Shown here: positions 28,434-37,392 of the stretch, piece after piece
Layout: each line of letters opens with the position of its first letter
Numbering within the stretch: the stretch's first letter is position 1
Assembly (NCBI GenBank): GCA_002454045.1
Contig: DKID01000017.1
Span: forward strand, 1-64,000
Length of the DNA: 64,000 nt
DNA from: Nitrospina sp. UBA6727
Lineage (GTDB): Bacteria; Nitrospinota; Nitrospinia; Nitrospinales; VA-1
Direction: 5' to 3'
Made by a program: the position numbers and the translations under genes
Notes under the pieces: generated by a model
What the model was told of the DNA's origin: nothing
Seen by the model: the letters and a program-made list of their open reading frames with translations, nothing else
The model's database searches: none

Positions 28434-28463
28434 TTGTAAATAAGTTTGAAAGAATGCTATAAT
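28434..28463 (+). promoter_or_regulatory. Sigma-70-like promoter for the NlpD-like gene
   Basis: TTGTAA at 28434-28439 and a perfect TATAAT at 28458-28463 with an extended TGC just before it (28455-28457) are separated by 18 bases. Transcription would begin near 28470. This places an upstream in-frame ATG at 28446 outside the transcript and supports the ATG at 28500 as the real start of the downstream gene. Confidence 0.7.
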
Positions 28464-28499
28464 TTTCAAGAGGTTATAGCATATTCGGGTTCCCAAAAA

Positions 28500-29234
28500 A
28501 TGCTCTCCCATCATTATTTCAAACCTATTTTTTTTAGTAGCCTTTTATTCCTCGCCGGATGCTGGGGTCTCCAACTTAATCCTTGGTCCGATGGCGAAGG
28601 GGTGTACCACACGGTGCAAAAAGGACAGAACCTGTATCGCATCGCGAAAGCCTATGAACTGGACGTGGAAGTTTTGCGACGCGTCAACCATATTGGAGAC
28701 CCATCCAAACTCAAGGCGGGCGCGCGGTTGTGGATACCGGGAGCCCGCAGAGTTTTGCAGATGTCGTCACGCGAAAAACTTTCCGCGTCGGCACGCGAAA
28801 AACCTCGCGCATCAATCGCAAAAAAGAAAACGCCGCGGACTGTCAAACCCCGCAAAGGTTTTTTAATCTGGCCTGCTAAGGGAGCGCTGACTTCTCGATT
28901 CGGGATTCGGAACAAAAGAAAGCACGAGGGGATCGACATTGCGGCGCCTAAGGGAACCCCTATTTACTCCGCCGCGGATGGGAAGGTGGTGTTCAGTGGA
29001 TGGGGTCCAACCGGCTATGGAAAAATGGTCATCATAAAACACAAAAATCATCTGACCACTCTTTACGCGCACAACTCCAAACTCCTCGTCAAAAAAGGTA
29101 GCCGGGTTAAGCAAGGACAAAAAATTTCTTTGATGGGAAACACGGGTCGGTCTACTGGTCCCCATCTTCATTTTGAAGTGCGCAACAACACGCGCCCGAA
29201 AGATCCCATCAAGTATTTGTCCGCCATAAAATAG
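28500..29234 (+). CDS. NlpD-like lipoprotein: LysM plus M23 peptidase domain
   Basis: 244 residues from 28500, starting with a lipoprotein signal whose lipobox is LFLAGC. A LysM domain follows (YHTVQKGQNLYRIAKAYELD), then a basic linker and a C-terminal M23 domain (SRFGIRNKRKHEGIDIAAPK to TGRSTGPHLHFEVRNN). The metal ligands His in KHEGID, Asp in GIDIA and His in HLHFE are present, so the zinc site may be intact, unlike E. coli NlpD. It is likely involved in septal peptidoglycan hydrolysis or its activation. The gene has its own strong promoter at 28434-28463 and is divergent from the VCBS gene. Confidence 0.9.
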   Translation: MLSHHYFKPIFFSSLLFLAGCWGLQLNPWSDGEGVYHTVQKGQNLYRIAKAYELDVEVLRRVNHIGDPSKLKAGARLWIPGARRVLQMSSREKLSASAREKPRASIAKKKTPRTVKPRKGFLIWPAKGALTSRFGIRNKRKHEGIDIAAPKGTPIYSAADGKVVFSGWGPTGYGKMVIIKHKNHLTTLYAHNSKLLVKKGSRVKQGQKISLMGNTGRSTGPHLHFEVRNNTRPKDPIKYLSAIK

Positions 29235-29309
29235 GTTTTCTTTTTTTAATTTTTGCTAGAAAAAGCAACGCAACTTTGCGCCAACGCGAATTTCAAGAAA
29301 GGCGAGACC

Positions 29310-29831
29310 ATGGAATCTATGAAGCAAATCATCCGCGATGTTCCAGACTTTCCCAAAGAGGGAATCATCTTCAAAGACATTACTCCGCTGCTTAGCGACG
29401 GCGCGGCGTTTCAAAAAGTGATCCATTCCCTGAAGAATCGTTACGCGGAAAAGCAAGTGGACATGGTGGTCGGCGTGGAGGCACGCGGCTTCATCTTCGC
29501 TTCGGCGTTGGCTTACGCGCTGGGTGCCGGCGTGGTCATGATTCGAAAACCGGGCAAGTTGCCTTACAAAACTTTCCAGAAAACTTACTCGCTGGAATAC
29601 GGAACCGACGCCGCCGAAATCCATCAGGATGCTTTGCGGTCAGGACAAAATGTCGTCGTCGTGGATGACGTGTTGGCCACCGGGGGAACTCTTTCCGCCA
29701 CGCTTGATTTGATTACGGAAAATTTTGCAAATGTAAAAATCCTCGAAGTCGCCTTCCTGATTGAATTGGATTTTCTGAATGGCCGCGAGAAACTCAAAGG
29801 CGTTCCGATTCACTCCATAATCCACTACTAG
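29310..29831 (+). CDS. apt: Adenine phosphoribosyltransferase
   Basis: Apt salvages adenine by joining it to PRPP to make AMP. From the ATG at 29310 it is 173 residues, the usual length; an upstream in-frame start would add 19 residues that do not resemble Apt. The PRPP-binding motif VVVVDDVLATGGT is clear, and the N-terminal IRDVPDFPKEGIIFKDITPL is diagnostic of Apt. Prs, which makes PRPP, is encoded at 44634. The gene sits 75 bases after the NlpD-like gene. Confidence 0.96.
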   Translation: MESMKQIIRDVPDFPKEGIIFKDITPLLSDGAAFQKVIHSLKNRYAEKQVDMVVGVEARGFIFASALAYALGAGVVMIRKPGKLPYKTFQKTYSLEYGTDAAEIHQDALRSGQNVVVVDDVLATGGTLSATLDLITENFANVKILEVAFLIELDFLNGREKLKGVPIHSIIHY

Positions 29832-29867
29832 CCCGTCGCCGCGAAAACGTAACGGCGAAGAAGAACA

Positions 29868-30095
29868 TCACGGTCCCGCGTTTAGCGGGCGGAAGGGGAT
29901 TTCTTTCGCAAGCGCTTCGACCAACCGGCGGGTGTCTTCCAAATAATCGGGGGATATGATGAGCTCGATGATTCCGCGGGAAGCGTCCAGCGTTCGCACC
30001 ACCGCTAAGTTTTCGTAGCCTTCAAAAATGCTGACGATGTACGCGATGTCTTTTTTATCAACTTCGATTTGCCATTGAACGGAGTCAGTTCGCAT
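29868..30095 (-). CDS. DUF4911 family protein
   Basis: 75 residues matching what I know of DUF4911: a start with charged residues then DKKDIAYIVSIFEGYENLAV, the VRTLDASRGIIELIISP strand region and a C-terminal helix. These small proteins occur in deltaproteobacteria-like lineages and may act in amino-acid-like or nucleotide binding; no function is established to my knowledge. It follows mnmG's start by 38 bases on the same strand (mnmG is downstream), so the two may be co-transcribed. The family match is from memory. Confidence 0.7.
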   Translation of the reverse strand: MRTDSVQWQIEVDKKDIAYIVSIFEGYENLAVVRTLDASRGIIELIISPDYLEDTRRLVEALAKEIPFRPLNAGP

Positions 30096-30131
30096 AGCAT
30101 TTTTTCCGGCAAGGAAAAACGCCGCGGAGTG

Positions 30132-32057
30132 TCACGGCGATGACGGTGCGCGGCGACGCGGCGGTCGCGGTGACGATGGTGGCGTGACGACGGCGGCGGC
30201 GCGGCGGGAAAGTTTTTCGAGGAGTAGCATGATCAGGCTCATTGCGGACGGCGTGATCCCGGAAATGCGCCCCGCTTGTCCCAACGTAACCGGGCGAATC
30301 GCTTCCAGTTTCTGCACCACTTCGTGGGAGAGTCCGGGCACCCCGCGGTATTGAAACTCATCGGGTATGCGGTAGGACTCTAGTTTTTTTTGTCGCGCGG
30401 CGATTTGATTTTGTCGGGCGATGAACCCTTCGTACTTTATCCGAATTTCTACTTGCTCGCCGACCAACTGCGGAACTTTGCCGCCGTCAAAAGTTCGGAG
30501 CAAATTATCGTGCGACACTTCGGGACGGCGGAGCAAGCCGCTGAGCGTCGTGGGATTTTTCAATTCGTGAATACCCAGTGCGGACAATCGGACGAGTGTT
30601 TTCGGGTTGGGCACCACCGCCGTTTCTTCCAGCCTTTTTATTTCTTCGTCCACCGCGCGATATTTTTCCATACACTTTTCGAGCAATGTTTTATCCACCA
30701 AGCCCAAGCCGTGACCCTTTTTCATCAGTCGCTCGTCGGCGTTATCTTGCCGCAAGAGTAGCCGATATTCCGCGCGGGAAGTGAACATGCGGTAAGGTTC
30801 CTGCGTGCCCTTGGTCACCAGATCATCGATGAGCACGCCGATATAACTATCCATGCGCGTGAGCAAAAATGGTTTTCGTTTTTGCGCTTTGAGGGCGGCG
30901 TTGATCCCCGCGATGATTCCCTGCCCCGCCGCTTCCTCATAACCGGAGGTGCCATTGATTTGCCCCGCGTGGAATAATCCGCTCACCCGTTTCGTTTCCA
31001 GTGCTGGCGTAAGTTGTGTCGGCGGAACAAAATCGTATTCCACCGCGTAGCCGGGCGCAACAATCTCGGCATGTTCCAAGCCCGGTATCGTTTGCACCAA
31101 CTGCACCTGCACCTCCTCGGCGAGACTGGTGGAAATGCCGTTCGGATAAATCCAGTCCGTGTCCAAACCTTCGGGTTCCAGAAAAATATTATGCGAACTT
31201 TTGTCGGGGAACTTGACGACTTTATCTTCTATGGAAGGACAATACCGCGGGCCGACTCCGTCTATCATGCCGCTGTATAACGGCGACAAGTGCATGTTGT
31301 CGCGGATGACTTGCGCGGTTTGCTCGTTGGTCGCGGTGAGGTAGCACGGCACTTGCTCTCGGTCAATGCGGGAGGTGGAGAACGAAAAGGGACGCGGCAC
31401 TTCGTCCCCGGGCTGAATGGTGCATTGGCTGAAGTCGATGCTGTCGCGTTTCAAACGCGGCGGGGTTCCCGTTTTCAAACGCCCAAGTTTAAATCCCGCC
31501 GACAGAAATGATTGCGCGAGTTTGGTGGATGGCTTTTCTCCCGCGCGGCCAGCGGGCTTGCTTTTCAATCCAAGATGAACGCGACCGTTCAAAAAAGTTC
31601 CCGTCGTGATGACCACGGATGACGCTTGAATTTCAGTGCCCGCCGCGGTGCGCACTCCTTTGACGGTGGAATTTTCAATCATCAGTTCATCGGCTTCTTC
31701 GAGGAGCAAGTCGAGGTTGGCGGTATTTTCCACAACTTGGCGCATGGTATTTTTGTATTGAACTTTGTCGGCTTGCGCCCGAAAACCGTGGACCGCTGGG
31801 CCCTTCGACATATTCAGAACCCGGAATTGGATTCCCGTTGCGTCGATGGTTTTCGCCATCTCGCCGCCGAGCGCATCAATCTCGCGCACGATATGTCCTT
31901 TGCCGACGCCGCCAATCGCGGGATTGCACGGCATCAAGGCGATTTTGTCCGCCGCCAAAGTGACCATCACGGTGGCGCATCCCATCCGCGCCGCCGCCAA
32001 CGCCGCTTCGCAACCCGCGTGCCCGCCGCCAATAACAATTACGTCAACCGTTTTCAT
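30132..32057 (-). CDS. mnmG: tRNA uridine-5-carboxymethylaminomethyl modification enzyme MnmG
   Basis: MnmG (GidA) works with MnmE to modify U34 of certain tRNAs, using FAD and folate. The 641-residue protein has the FAD site [38 protein letters not shown] and the LKTGTPPRL block. The last 25 or so residues, Pro/Arg/Ser-rich ([19 protein letters not shown]), are read out of the G/C low-complexity tract after the natural end and make it slightly longer than usual. It lies downstream of a tRNA-Leu gene. mnmE is not in the window. Confidence 0.96.
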   Translation of the reverse strand: MKTVDVIVIGGGHAGCEAALAAARMGCATVMVTLAADKIALMPCNPAIGGVGKGHIVREIDALGGEMAKTIDATGIQFRVLNMSKGPAVHGFRAQADKVQYKNTMRQVVENTANLDLLLEEADELMIENSTVKGVRTAAGTEIQASSVVITTGTFLNGRVHLGLKSKPAGRAGEKPSTKLAQSFLSAGFKLGRLKTGTPPRLKRDSIDFSQCTIQPGDEVPRPFSFSTSRIDREQVPCYLTATNEQTAQVIRDNMHLSPLYSGMIDGVGPRYCPSIEDKVVKFPDKSSHNIFLEPEGLDTDWIYPNGISTSLAEEVQVQLVQTIPGLEHAEIVAPGYAVEYDFVPPTQLTPALETKRVSGLFHAGQINGTSGYEEAAGQGIIAGINAALKAQKRKPFLLTRMDSYIGVLIDDLVTKGTQEPYRMFTSRAEYRLLLRQDNADERLMKKGHGLGLVDKTLLEKCMEKYRAVDEEIKRLEETAVVPNPKTLVRLSALGIHELKNPTTLSGLLRRPEVSHDNLLRTFDGGKVPQLVGEQVEIRIKYEGFIARQNQIAARQKKLESYRIPDEFQYRGVPGLSHEVVQKLEAIRPVTLGQAGRISGITPSAMSLIMLLLEKLSRRAAAVVTPPSSPRPPRRRAPSSP

Positions 32058-32125
32058 CGAGTTTGAACCGGACGGGGAATGAGTTTTCGATTGCCATTAT
32101 TTACGTCTCATTCCGAATTAAAAAA

Positions 32126-32212
32126 TGGTGCCGAAGAGAAGACTCGAACTTCCACATTCTTGCGAATACATGAACCTGAATCATGCGCGTCTACCAATTC
32201 CGCCACTTCGGC
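32126..32212 (-). tRNA. tRNA-Leu (anticodon CAG)
   Basis: 87 bases including a genome-encoded CCA. The acceptor stem GCCGAAG pairs with CTTCGGC, and the discriminator is A. A D-arm, an anticodon loop reading TTCAGGT (anticodon CAG), a long class II variable arm (around TATTCGCAAGAATG) and a T-arm with GTTCGAGTC are all visible. The long variable arm and anticodon agree on leucine. It lies between ribF and mnmG on the same strand. Confidence 0.95.
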
Positions 32213-32309
32213 ATTTTTGTTCGGCGCCGTCACCGTCGCCGCGACCGTCACCCCCCGCGCCCCCCTGTCACCATCGCCGCGCCACAGCATAGCAAATTCC
32301 CGCGGACTT

Positions 32310-33242
32310 TTATTTTTTTGTCCGCCGCAATATTTTTCCGGCTTCGTCGATATCTCGCTTAATCTGAACCACCAAATCGGCGGCGGACTTGAATTCCATT
32401 TCACTGCGGATGCGTGCCACAAACTGAACTTCAATTTCATGATTGTAGATCGCTTGGTCAAAATCAAAAATGTGTACCTCGACGCTCAATCGGTCGCGGT
32501 GAAAAGTTGGATTGAACCCGACGTTCGCAACCGCCGCGTAGGAATTATTTTCATAAATAACTCGCACTGCATACACTCCCGTCCCCGGTATCTGCACCTT
32601 GCTGGTGTCAATGTTCGCGGTCGGGAACCCGATGGCTTGGCCCGTTTTGTAACCGGAAATAACCGGACCTAATATAGAATAATCCCTGCCCAGAAATTGG
32701 CTCGCCGTCTCGACTTGTCCCGCCTCGATAAGTTCCCGCACATGCGAACTGCTCACGGTATGTTCGTTGAGTTTGAAGGGTTCTACCACGTGAACGTGAA
32801 ACCCAAATTCCTCGCCCATCTTTTGGAGGTAGGGAATCGTCCCTTCCCGCCCGCGACCAAACGCGTAGTCGAAGCCGACGACAATTTCCTTAACGCCTAT
32901 TTTTTCGGAGAGAATGTTTTTGGAAAAATCGCGGGGACGCTGGTCTGCAAATTGTCGGGTGAAGTCAGCGCAAATCACCAAGTTGATTCCGAAGGATTCA
33001 ATCAGCGCCATTTTTTTTTTGAAGTGCGTCAGCAGGGGAGGTACTTTCTTCGGCGCGATGATCTTCAATGGATGCGGCTCGAAGGTGAACGCGATGGACG
33101 TTCCCCCATGCGCCAAAGCCAACTCCGCCGTTTTGCGAAATAGCATCTGATGGCCAACGTGCACTCCGTCAAAATTTCCAATCGTCATCACGGGGTGGGG
33201 AATGGCGCCGATTATATTTTTTGTTCCGCGAATAATTCTCAT
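32310..33242 (-). CDS. ribF: Bifunctional riboflavin kinase/FAD synthetase
   Basis: RibF phosphorylates riboflavin to FMN and then adenylates it to FAD. 310 residues is standard. The N-terminal adenylyltransferase has GNFDGVHVGHQML and the later SSSHVRELIEAG, and the C-terminal kinase has GYKTGQAIGFPTANID with the kinase PTAN motif. It ends about 100 bases upstream of the tRNA-Leu gene. No FMN riboswitch or other rib gene was seen. Confidence 0.95.
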   Translation of the reverse strand: MRIIRGTKNIIGAIPHPVMTIGNFDGVHVGHQMLFRKTAELALAHGGTSIAFTFEPHPLKIIAPKKVPPLLTHFKKKMALIESFGINLVICADFTRQFADQRPRDFSKNILSEKIGVKEIVVGFDYAFGRGREGTIPYLQKMGEEFGFHVHVVEPFKLNEHTVSSSHVRELIEAGQVETASQFLGRDYSILGPVISGYKTGQAIGFPTANIDTSKVQIPGTGVYAVRVIYENNSYAAVANVGFNPTFHRDRLSVEVHIFDFDQAIYNHEIEVQFVARIRSEMEFKSAADLVVQIKRDIDEAGKILRRTKK

Positions 33243-33379
33243 AAAGTTGACTTTATACTATCTCAAACTTTTCGTCCAAAGCGCGCGGAAAATAGCGCGA
33301 GGAATCCCGCGCGCAACGTGATGACAATCGTCCCCCCAATCTGCTAGAATAGTTCATCGCAACGGTGTGGAGTTTCTGC

Positions 33380-33679
33380 ATGTTTGATGTTGGATTTTTT
33401 GAACTGATGATTTTAATGGGTATCGCCGTCGTGGTGATCGGTCCGCAAAATCTTCCTAAACTCGCGAAAGCCATCGGCAAAGGTTGGGGCGAATTCCAAA
33501 GCACTTTCCGCGGTCTGAAACAAGAGGTCATGGATGAGGCGGAAGGAATCAAACAAACCGTCAACGTGGACGCGCTGGAACAGGACATTAGCGCCGCCAC
33601 GAAAGTTGATGTGGACGTCAACCTTTCCGCCGCCGACTTGGATATTGCCAGCGACCTGAGAAAAAAAGACGACCACTAA
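33380..33679 (+). CDS. tatB: Sec-independent translocase subunit TatB-like
   Basis: 99 residues from the ATG at 33380; five in-frame codons upstream are not typical. The protein begins FDVGFFELMILMGIAVVVIG, a membrane helix followed by the hinge GPQNLPKLAKAIGK and a long amphipathic acidic/basic helix. The Phe-Asp-x-Gly-Phe start and length fit TatB more than TatA. TatB and TatC form the twin-arginine signal receptor. tatA and tatC are not in the window. Confidence 0.85.
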   Translation: MFDVGFFELMILMGIAVVVIGPQNLPKLAKAIGKGWGEFQSTFRGLKQEVMDEAEGIKQTVNVDALEQDISAATKVDVDVNLSAADLDIASDLRKKDDH

Positions 33680-33746
33680 TCGCGGCGCGACGACGACGCG
33701 GCGAGGTTTTGTTTTTCATTCTGGTGGCGCAACAACTTTTCCCTAG

Positions 33747-34127
33747 ATGATCAGTTCCGTATCGTTTCATCCTTTCATTTCCCATTTCCCCGCCGCGTTA
33801 TTTGTTGCCGGATTACTCCTTCTTTTTTTGTCCCGTAAAAAAAATGACGAAAAATTAAAAGCCGCCGCCGCCTTCAATTTAAGCCTGGGTCTTTTAACCG
33901 CCGTGCTTGCCGACTTCTCCGGCATGGTCTCCGTCGACATCAACTTGCTCGCCGTCGTGGATGTTGAAAAGCATCAAGGCTATTCCTTCCTGTTCACAAT
34001 CCTTTGCGGATTCTCCGTCGGCTACGTTTACACCAACACTTTCTCCCGCACCGCGTTGGGATATTATGCGGCGGGACTCGTGGCGCTGGGCGTTTGCATT
34101 TTTTCTGGCTACCAATTAGTTTTTTAG
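33747..34127 (+). CDS. DUF2231-like membrane protein
   Basis: 126 residues, with about four membrane helices: an N-terminal SFHPFISHFPAALFVAGLLL, then NLSLGLLTAVLADFSGMV, FLFTILCGFSVGY and the C-terminal LGYYAAGLVALGVCIFSGYQ. The HPxxxHFP motif at the first helix is characteristic of DUF2231, a family of haem-like or unknown inner-membrane proteins. It converges on a second DUF2231 gene (34163-34582) with a 35-base gap. The two share the HP...HFP start but are otherwise divergent. No function is established. Confidence 0.8.
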   Translation: MISSVSFHPFISHFPAALFVAGLLLLFLSRKKNDEKLKAAAAFNLSLGLLTAVLADFSGMVSVDINLLAVVDVEKHQGYSFLFTILCGFSVGYVYTNTFSRTALGYYAAGLVALGVCIFSGYQLVF

Positions 34128-34162
34128 AAAAACATTTTCACGCCGCGCCGCTGCCGAAATTT

Positions 34163-34582
34163 TTAGCGCGTTGAAACTCCGAAGCGATGAACCAGTTCGC
34201 CGCCGAAGTAACCGGTGGTGAGAACACAAATTCCCCCCGCGGCGATGATCAGCAAATACAAAATTCTTCCCCACGGTTTGCGGAGGTAACGAGAGACGAG
34301 CATCGCCATGACGAACACCGCGGCGGTGACGAACGCAAACCGCAAATGGATGGCGAGAAAGTCTCTAAACTTTTCCGTATTTTCCAGGCTGAGCATCCCC
34401 AAAAATCCCACCAGCAAAACCGGGAACAAACACAAGATGCCTAAGCGGATGTTGAATCGCCCCGCGGTCTTCACCGTCGCGTCTTTTCGAAGAGCCCCGT
34501 AAATTTCAAACACCGCGCCGCTGGTCAACAAGCCCATTGGAAAATGAACGAGCAAGGGATGAAGTTTGGCGAAGAAAATCAT
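34163..34582 (-). CDS. DUF2231-like membrane protein
   Basis: 139 residues, four predicted helices, opening FFAKLHPLLVHFPMGLLTSG with the HPxxVHFP signature of DUF2231 and further helices LCLFPVLLVGFLGML, FVTAAVFVMAMLV and LYLLIIAAGGICVL. It is convergent with the related gene at 33747-34127. The paired His residues could bind haem or metal, which is inference. On its 5' side is a G/C-rich gap with a ten-base inverted repeat (CAACTAGCGA at 34615-34624 and TCGCTAGTTG at 34678-34687). Confidence 0.82.
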   Translation of the reverse strand: MIFFAKLHPLLVHFPMGLLTSGAVFEIYGALRKDATVKTAGRFNIRLGILCLFPVLLVGFLGMLSLENTEKFRDFLAIHLRFAFVTAAVFVMAMLVSRYLRKPWGRILYLLIIAAGGICVLTTGYFGGELVHRFGVSTR

Positions 34583-34698
34583 AAATCAATTTCAAGAACT
34601 GTTCGCCGCCGCGGCAACTAGCGATGGTCACCGCCACGCCGCCGCCAAAACTTTTTGCGCGTCCCCGACAAAAACCGTCGCTAGTTGACGCGCGCTGC

Positions 34699-35496
34699 TT
34701 AGCGACGACGGCGGTCTATTTCCGCCAGCATGATGCCGGCCGCGACCGATACGTTGAGGGATTGCACGGAACCTTTTCCGGGAACTCGGACCAGAATGTC
34801 GCACCGTTGTTTGACGCGGTCGGAAAGTCCCTCCTGTTCATTTCCCAACACCATCACCGCGGGAAATTTTATTTTAGCGGCGAAAAGAGTTTCGTCCGAA
34901 TTGAGATCCGCGCCGACCACGAACCAGCCGCGCTCCCTGCAATCTCTTAATGACGAAGCAAGATCGGTGCTGGTAAATATGCGAACTTTTTCAAGCCCGC
35001 CCTCCGCCATTCTCGCGGCGGAAGAGGGGATTGCCGAAACTTTTCCGTTGCCGGGAAGCACCAAACCTTCTACGCCAAAAAATGCGCAGGTCCGCAAAAT
35101 TCCGCCTTGGTTATGCGGGTTATCAATTCCGTCCAACACCACGACTAATCCGTTGTCGGAAATTTCGCCGCGGACTAATCGATGCGCGGATTGCGGAAGG
35201 CGCGGGCGGACTACCATCACCACTCCTTCATGGTGAATGCCGCTGGCAACTTTGTTGAGGGATTCTTGGTCCAACTGGCGGTAGGGGATTTTCTCCGCCG
35301 CGCAAAAAGCTTTCACCTCTTTTAATTGCGCAGCGCGGGCGCGACTGAAAAACAAACGCAAGAGGCTTTCGCGCCTCGCTTGAAACGCGCTCATGCAAGC
35401 GTTCCAACCGTAGAGGGTGAACTCTTCCTGCTTTTTATACCGCTTGCGCACGCTGCCGCCGCGCGTCTTTACATGGCTTGTCGTTTTTTGATTCAT
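34699..35496 (-). CDS. RNA 2'-O-ribose methyltransferase of the SpoU/TrmH family (RlmB-like)
   Basis: 265 residues. An N-terminal L30e-like substrate-binding part (LYGWNACMSAFQARRESLLR) precedes a trefoil-knot SPOUT domain with PHNQGGILRTCAFFGVEGLV, VMVLGNEQEGLSDRVKQRC and VRVPGKGSVQSLNVSVAAGI, the three SpoU motifs. This layout matches RlmB, which methylates G2251 of 23S rRNA, but TrmH-family specificity is not certain from sequence. The start is basic and Lys/Arg-rich. It is 32 bases from dusB on the same strand. Confidence 0.88.
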   Translation of the reverse strand: MNQKTTSHVKTRGGSVRKRYKKQEEFTLYGWNACMSAFQARRESLLRLFFSRARAAQLKEVKAFCAAEKIPYRQLDQESLNKVASGIHHEGVVMVVRPRLPQSAHRLVRGEISDNGLVVVLDGIDNPHNQGGILRTCAFFGVEGLVLPGNGKVSAIPSSAARMAEGGLEKVRIFTSTDLASSLRDCRERGWFVVGADLNSDETLFAAKIKFPAVMVLGNEQEGLSDRVKQRCDILVRVPGKGSVQSLNVSVAAGIMLAEIDRRRR

Positions 35497-35528
35497 CCGT
35501 CGTCATCGTTGTCGCCGTCGCGCTGATG

Positions 35529-36575
35529 CTAACCGTGTCCTCCCATCATGAATGCTTCGTCGTCTTCCATGACGGGAGGGGGAAGGTGCGCGACTTGGCT
35601 GAAAAATTTTTCCGCTTGTTGCATGACTTCCGCCACCGAGTGGCACGCAAACATATTTTTTCGAAACTTCGCTGCGGCGGGATAACCGAACGCCAGCCAG
35701 GAAGAAAACTTCCGCAAGAAAATAAGCGTGAACCGCGTGTCGTAATTTTCGCGCAATCCGATCAAGTAGCGGTTGAGAAGTTGGACGCCAGAACGCGAGG
35801 CGGGTGCGCCGATACATTCTTTAAATATCCACGGATTTCGCAACGCCGCGCGACCGATCATCACCGCGTTCACTCCGGTTTCCTGCAATCTTCGTTTTGC
35901 CTGGTCGGCGTTGCGGATGTCGCCGTTACCGATGATGGGAAGTTTGGCGCGGCTTTTAACTTCGGCGATGAGATTCCAGTTTGCCCTGCCCTCATAACCT
36001 TGGGCGCGGGTTCGTCCGTGAATGGCGACCCACTCGCAACCCGATTGGTAAGCCGCCTCGACGCATTCGTGAATGGTCAGTTCGTCTTCGTTCCAACCTG
36101 TTCGCATCTTGACGGTGAGGGGTAGGCGAATTTTTTTTTTGATGGCGGAAAGAAATTTTTCCAAGTAAGACGGGTCGCGCATCAACGCCGCCCCGCAGCC
36201 TTTCTTCACCACTTTTTTTACCGGGCAACCTAAATTGATGTCCACGAAATCCGCGCCGATTTCTTCCACCGCGTTTGCCGCGTGGGCGATGTCTTCTGAA
36301 GATTCGCCGAAAATTTGAATGCCGACAATCGTCCCGGGATTTTTATGAACGCGCATCATCTTCCGAGTTTTCGCGGAATTGTAAAACAGTCCTTTCGCTG
36401 ACACGAGTTCTGAAATCAAGACGCCCGCTTGCATTTCGTCCATCAGTTGGCGAAAACAAACATCGGTGATTCCCGCCATGGGGGCCAGCCAGAACGGACT
36501 CCTGGCGCGCGTTATTAATCGCACCGCCGCCGATGAGGGATGGTCTGATAGATGTGGCGTTTGCATTAAGTTCAT
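35529..36575 (-). CDS. dus: tRNA-dihydrouridine synthase (DusB-like)
   Basis: 348 residues from the ATG at 36575; Met at 36566 is an alternative. FMN-dependent TIM barrel: LAPMAGITDVCFRQLMDEM, the catalytic Cys in GCPVKKVVKKGCGAALMRD and the later IPIIGNGDI-type phosphate loop (LPIIGNGDIRNADQA). The frame continues upstream into one of the hairpin repeats, whose translation (IDWIPTFVGMTT) is an artefact, so that part is excluded. Dus enzymes reduce uridines in the D-loop; the class (B versus A or C) is inferred from the NLGCPVKKVVKKGCG block. Confidence 0.92.
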   Translation of the reverse strand: MNLMQTPHLSDHPSSAAVRLITRARSPFWLAPMAGITDVCFRQLMDEMQAGVLISELVSAKGLFYNSAKTRKMMRVHKNPGTIVGIQIFGESSEDIAHAANAVEEIGADFVDINLGCPVKKVVKKGCGAALMRDPSYLEKFLSAIKKKIRLPLTVKMRTGWNEDELTIHECVEAAYQSGCEWVAIHGRTRAQGYEGRANWNLIAEVKSRAKLPIIGNGDIRNADQAKRRLQETGVNAVMIGRAALRNPWIFKECIGAPASRSGVQLLNRYLIGLRENYDTRFTLIFLRKFSSWLAFGYPAAAKFRKNMFACHSVAEVMQQAEKFFSQVAHLPPPVMEDDEAFMMGGHG

Positions 36576-36603
36576 AAGGATTCCATTCGCCGCCGTCATC
36601 GTC

Positions 36604-36702
36604 GTCATTCCAACGAAAGTTGGAATCCAGTCGATCATTCGTCCCGCGGGACACGAACGCCGCTGGGTTTTTCACTGGATTCCTGCTTCTGCAGGAATGA
36701 CG
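36604..36702. repeat. Two copies of the GTCATTCC...GGAATCC hairpin repeat
   Basis: Positions 36604-36631 and 36674-36702 carry the two orientations of the repeat (GTCATTCC...GGAATCCAGT and ACTGGATTCC...GGAATGACGG), about 42 bases apart. They form an inverted pair like that at 130-349, though the loops have diverged (AACGAAAGTT and TGCTTCTGCA). The first copy overlaps the 5' extension of the dus reading frame. Such palindromes may serve as transcript ends between genes. Confidence 0.8.
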
Positions 36703-36808
36703 GCTTCGTTGCGCCGTCGCCACCGCCACCATCGCGCCGTCGTTACCATCATCGTCGCGCCGTTGTGCAGATTGTGGATTTATAAATCTATCGAGGTTGC
36801 TGGTGGCG

Positions 36809-37381
36809 CTAATTCCATTGCGGGTTCGCGGGGGCTTTTATCAGGTATTCATAATCTTTGCCCATGGATTTGACGGCGTAAGCCCAGATGCTTTCTTCAT
36901 CTTCCTGAAAAATAAATTTGCTTTGCGCTTCGCAGGTCAGCCAACTAAACCGCGCCATCTCGCCTGCAAGTTGGCTTGTGCCCCAACCGGAATAACCCAT
37001 ATAGAACCTGATATTTTTTTTCGGATCTTCAATCCGAATCGTTAAGTTGTCGAGAAGTTCCCAACTCATTCCCATATAAACTCCGTCGCAGATGGCATCT
37101 AGTTCGGGCAAGGGTGTTTTGGATCGGCAAAGGTAGAAGACTTGTGATGGGGACACGGGCCCGCCGATAAAAATTTTTCCAGACGGGAAAGTCGGCACAC
37201 CCATCTCCTTAAAAATTTCTTTGGCACCGAACGGGGCAGGTCGGTTAATCACCAAGCCGAACGAGCCCTGTTCGTCGTGGTTGCACAACAACACGACCGT
37301 GCGGGAAAAACTGGGGTCCGGCAAAACGGGATTGGCGATTAGGAAATAGCCTTTCCCATACTGCTCATCAGATGCTGGCAT
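36809..37381 (-). CDS. YqgE/AlgH family protein
   Basis: 190 residues of the DUF179 (YqgE/AlgH) family: GKGYFLIANPVLPDPSFSRT, VVLLCNHDEQGSFGLVINRP and the central GGPVSPSQVFYLC. The family is widespread but its biochemical role is unresolved; in some pseudomonads it affects regulation. The gene follows the leucine-rich-repeat gene by 11 bases on the same strand, suggesting a shared transcript. No yqgF follows, which is its usual partner elsewhere. Confidence 0.9.
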   Translation of the reverse strand: MPASDEQYGKGYFLIANPVLPDPSFSRTVVLLCNHDEQGSFGLVINRPAPFGAKEIFKEMGVPTFPSGKIFIGGPVSPSQVFYLCRSKTPLPELDAICDGVYMGMSWELLDNLTIRIEDPKKNIRFYMGYSGWGTSQLAGEMARFSWLTCEAQSKFIFQEDEESIWAYAVKSMGKDYEYLIKAPANPQWN

Positions 37382-37392
37382 AGGATTTCAAA

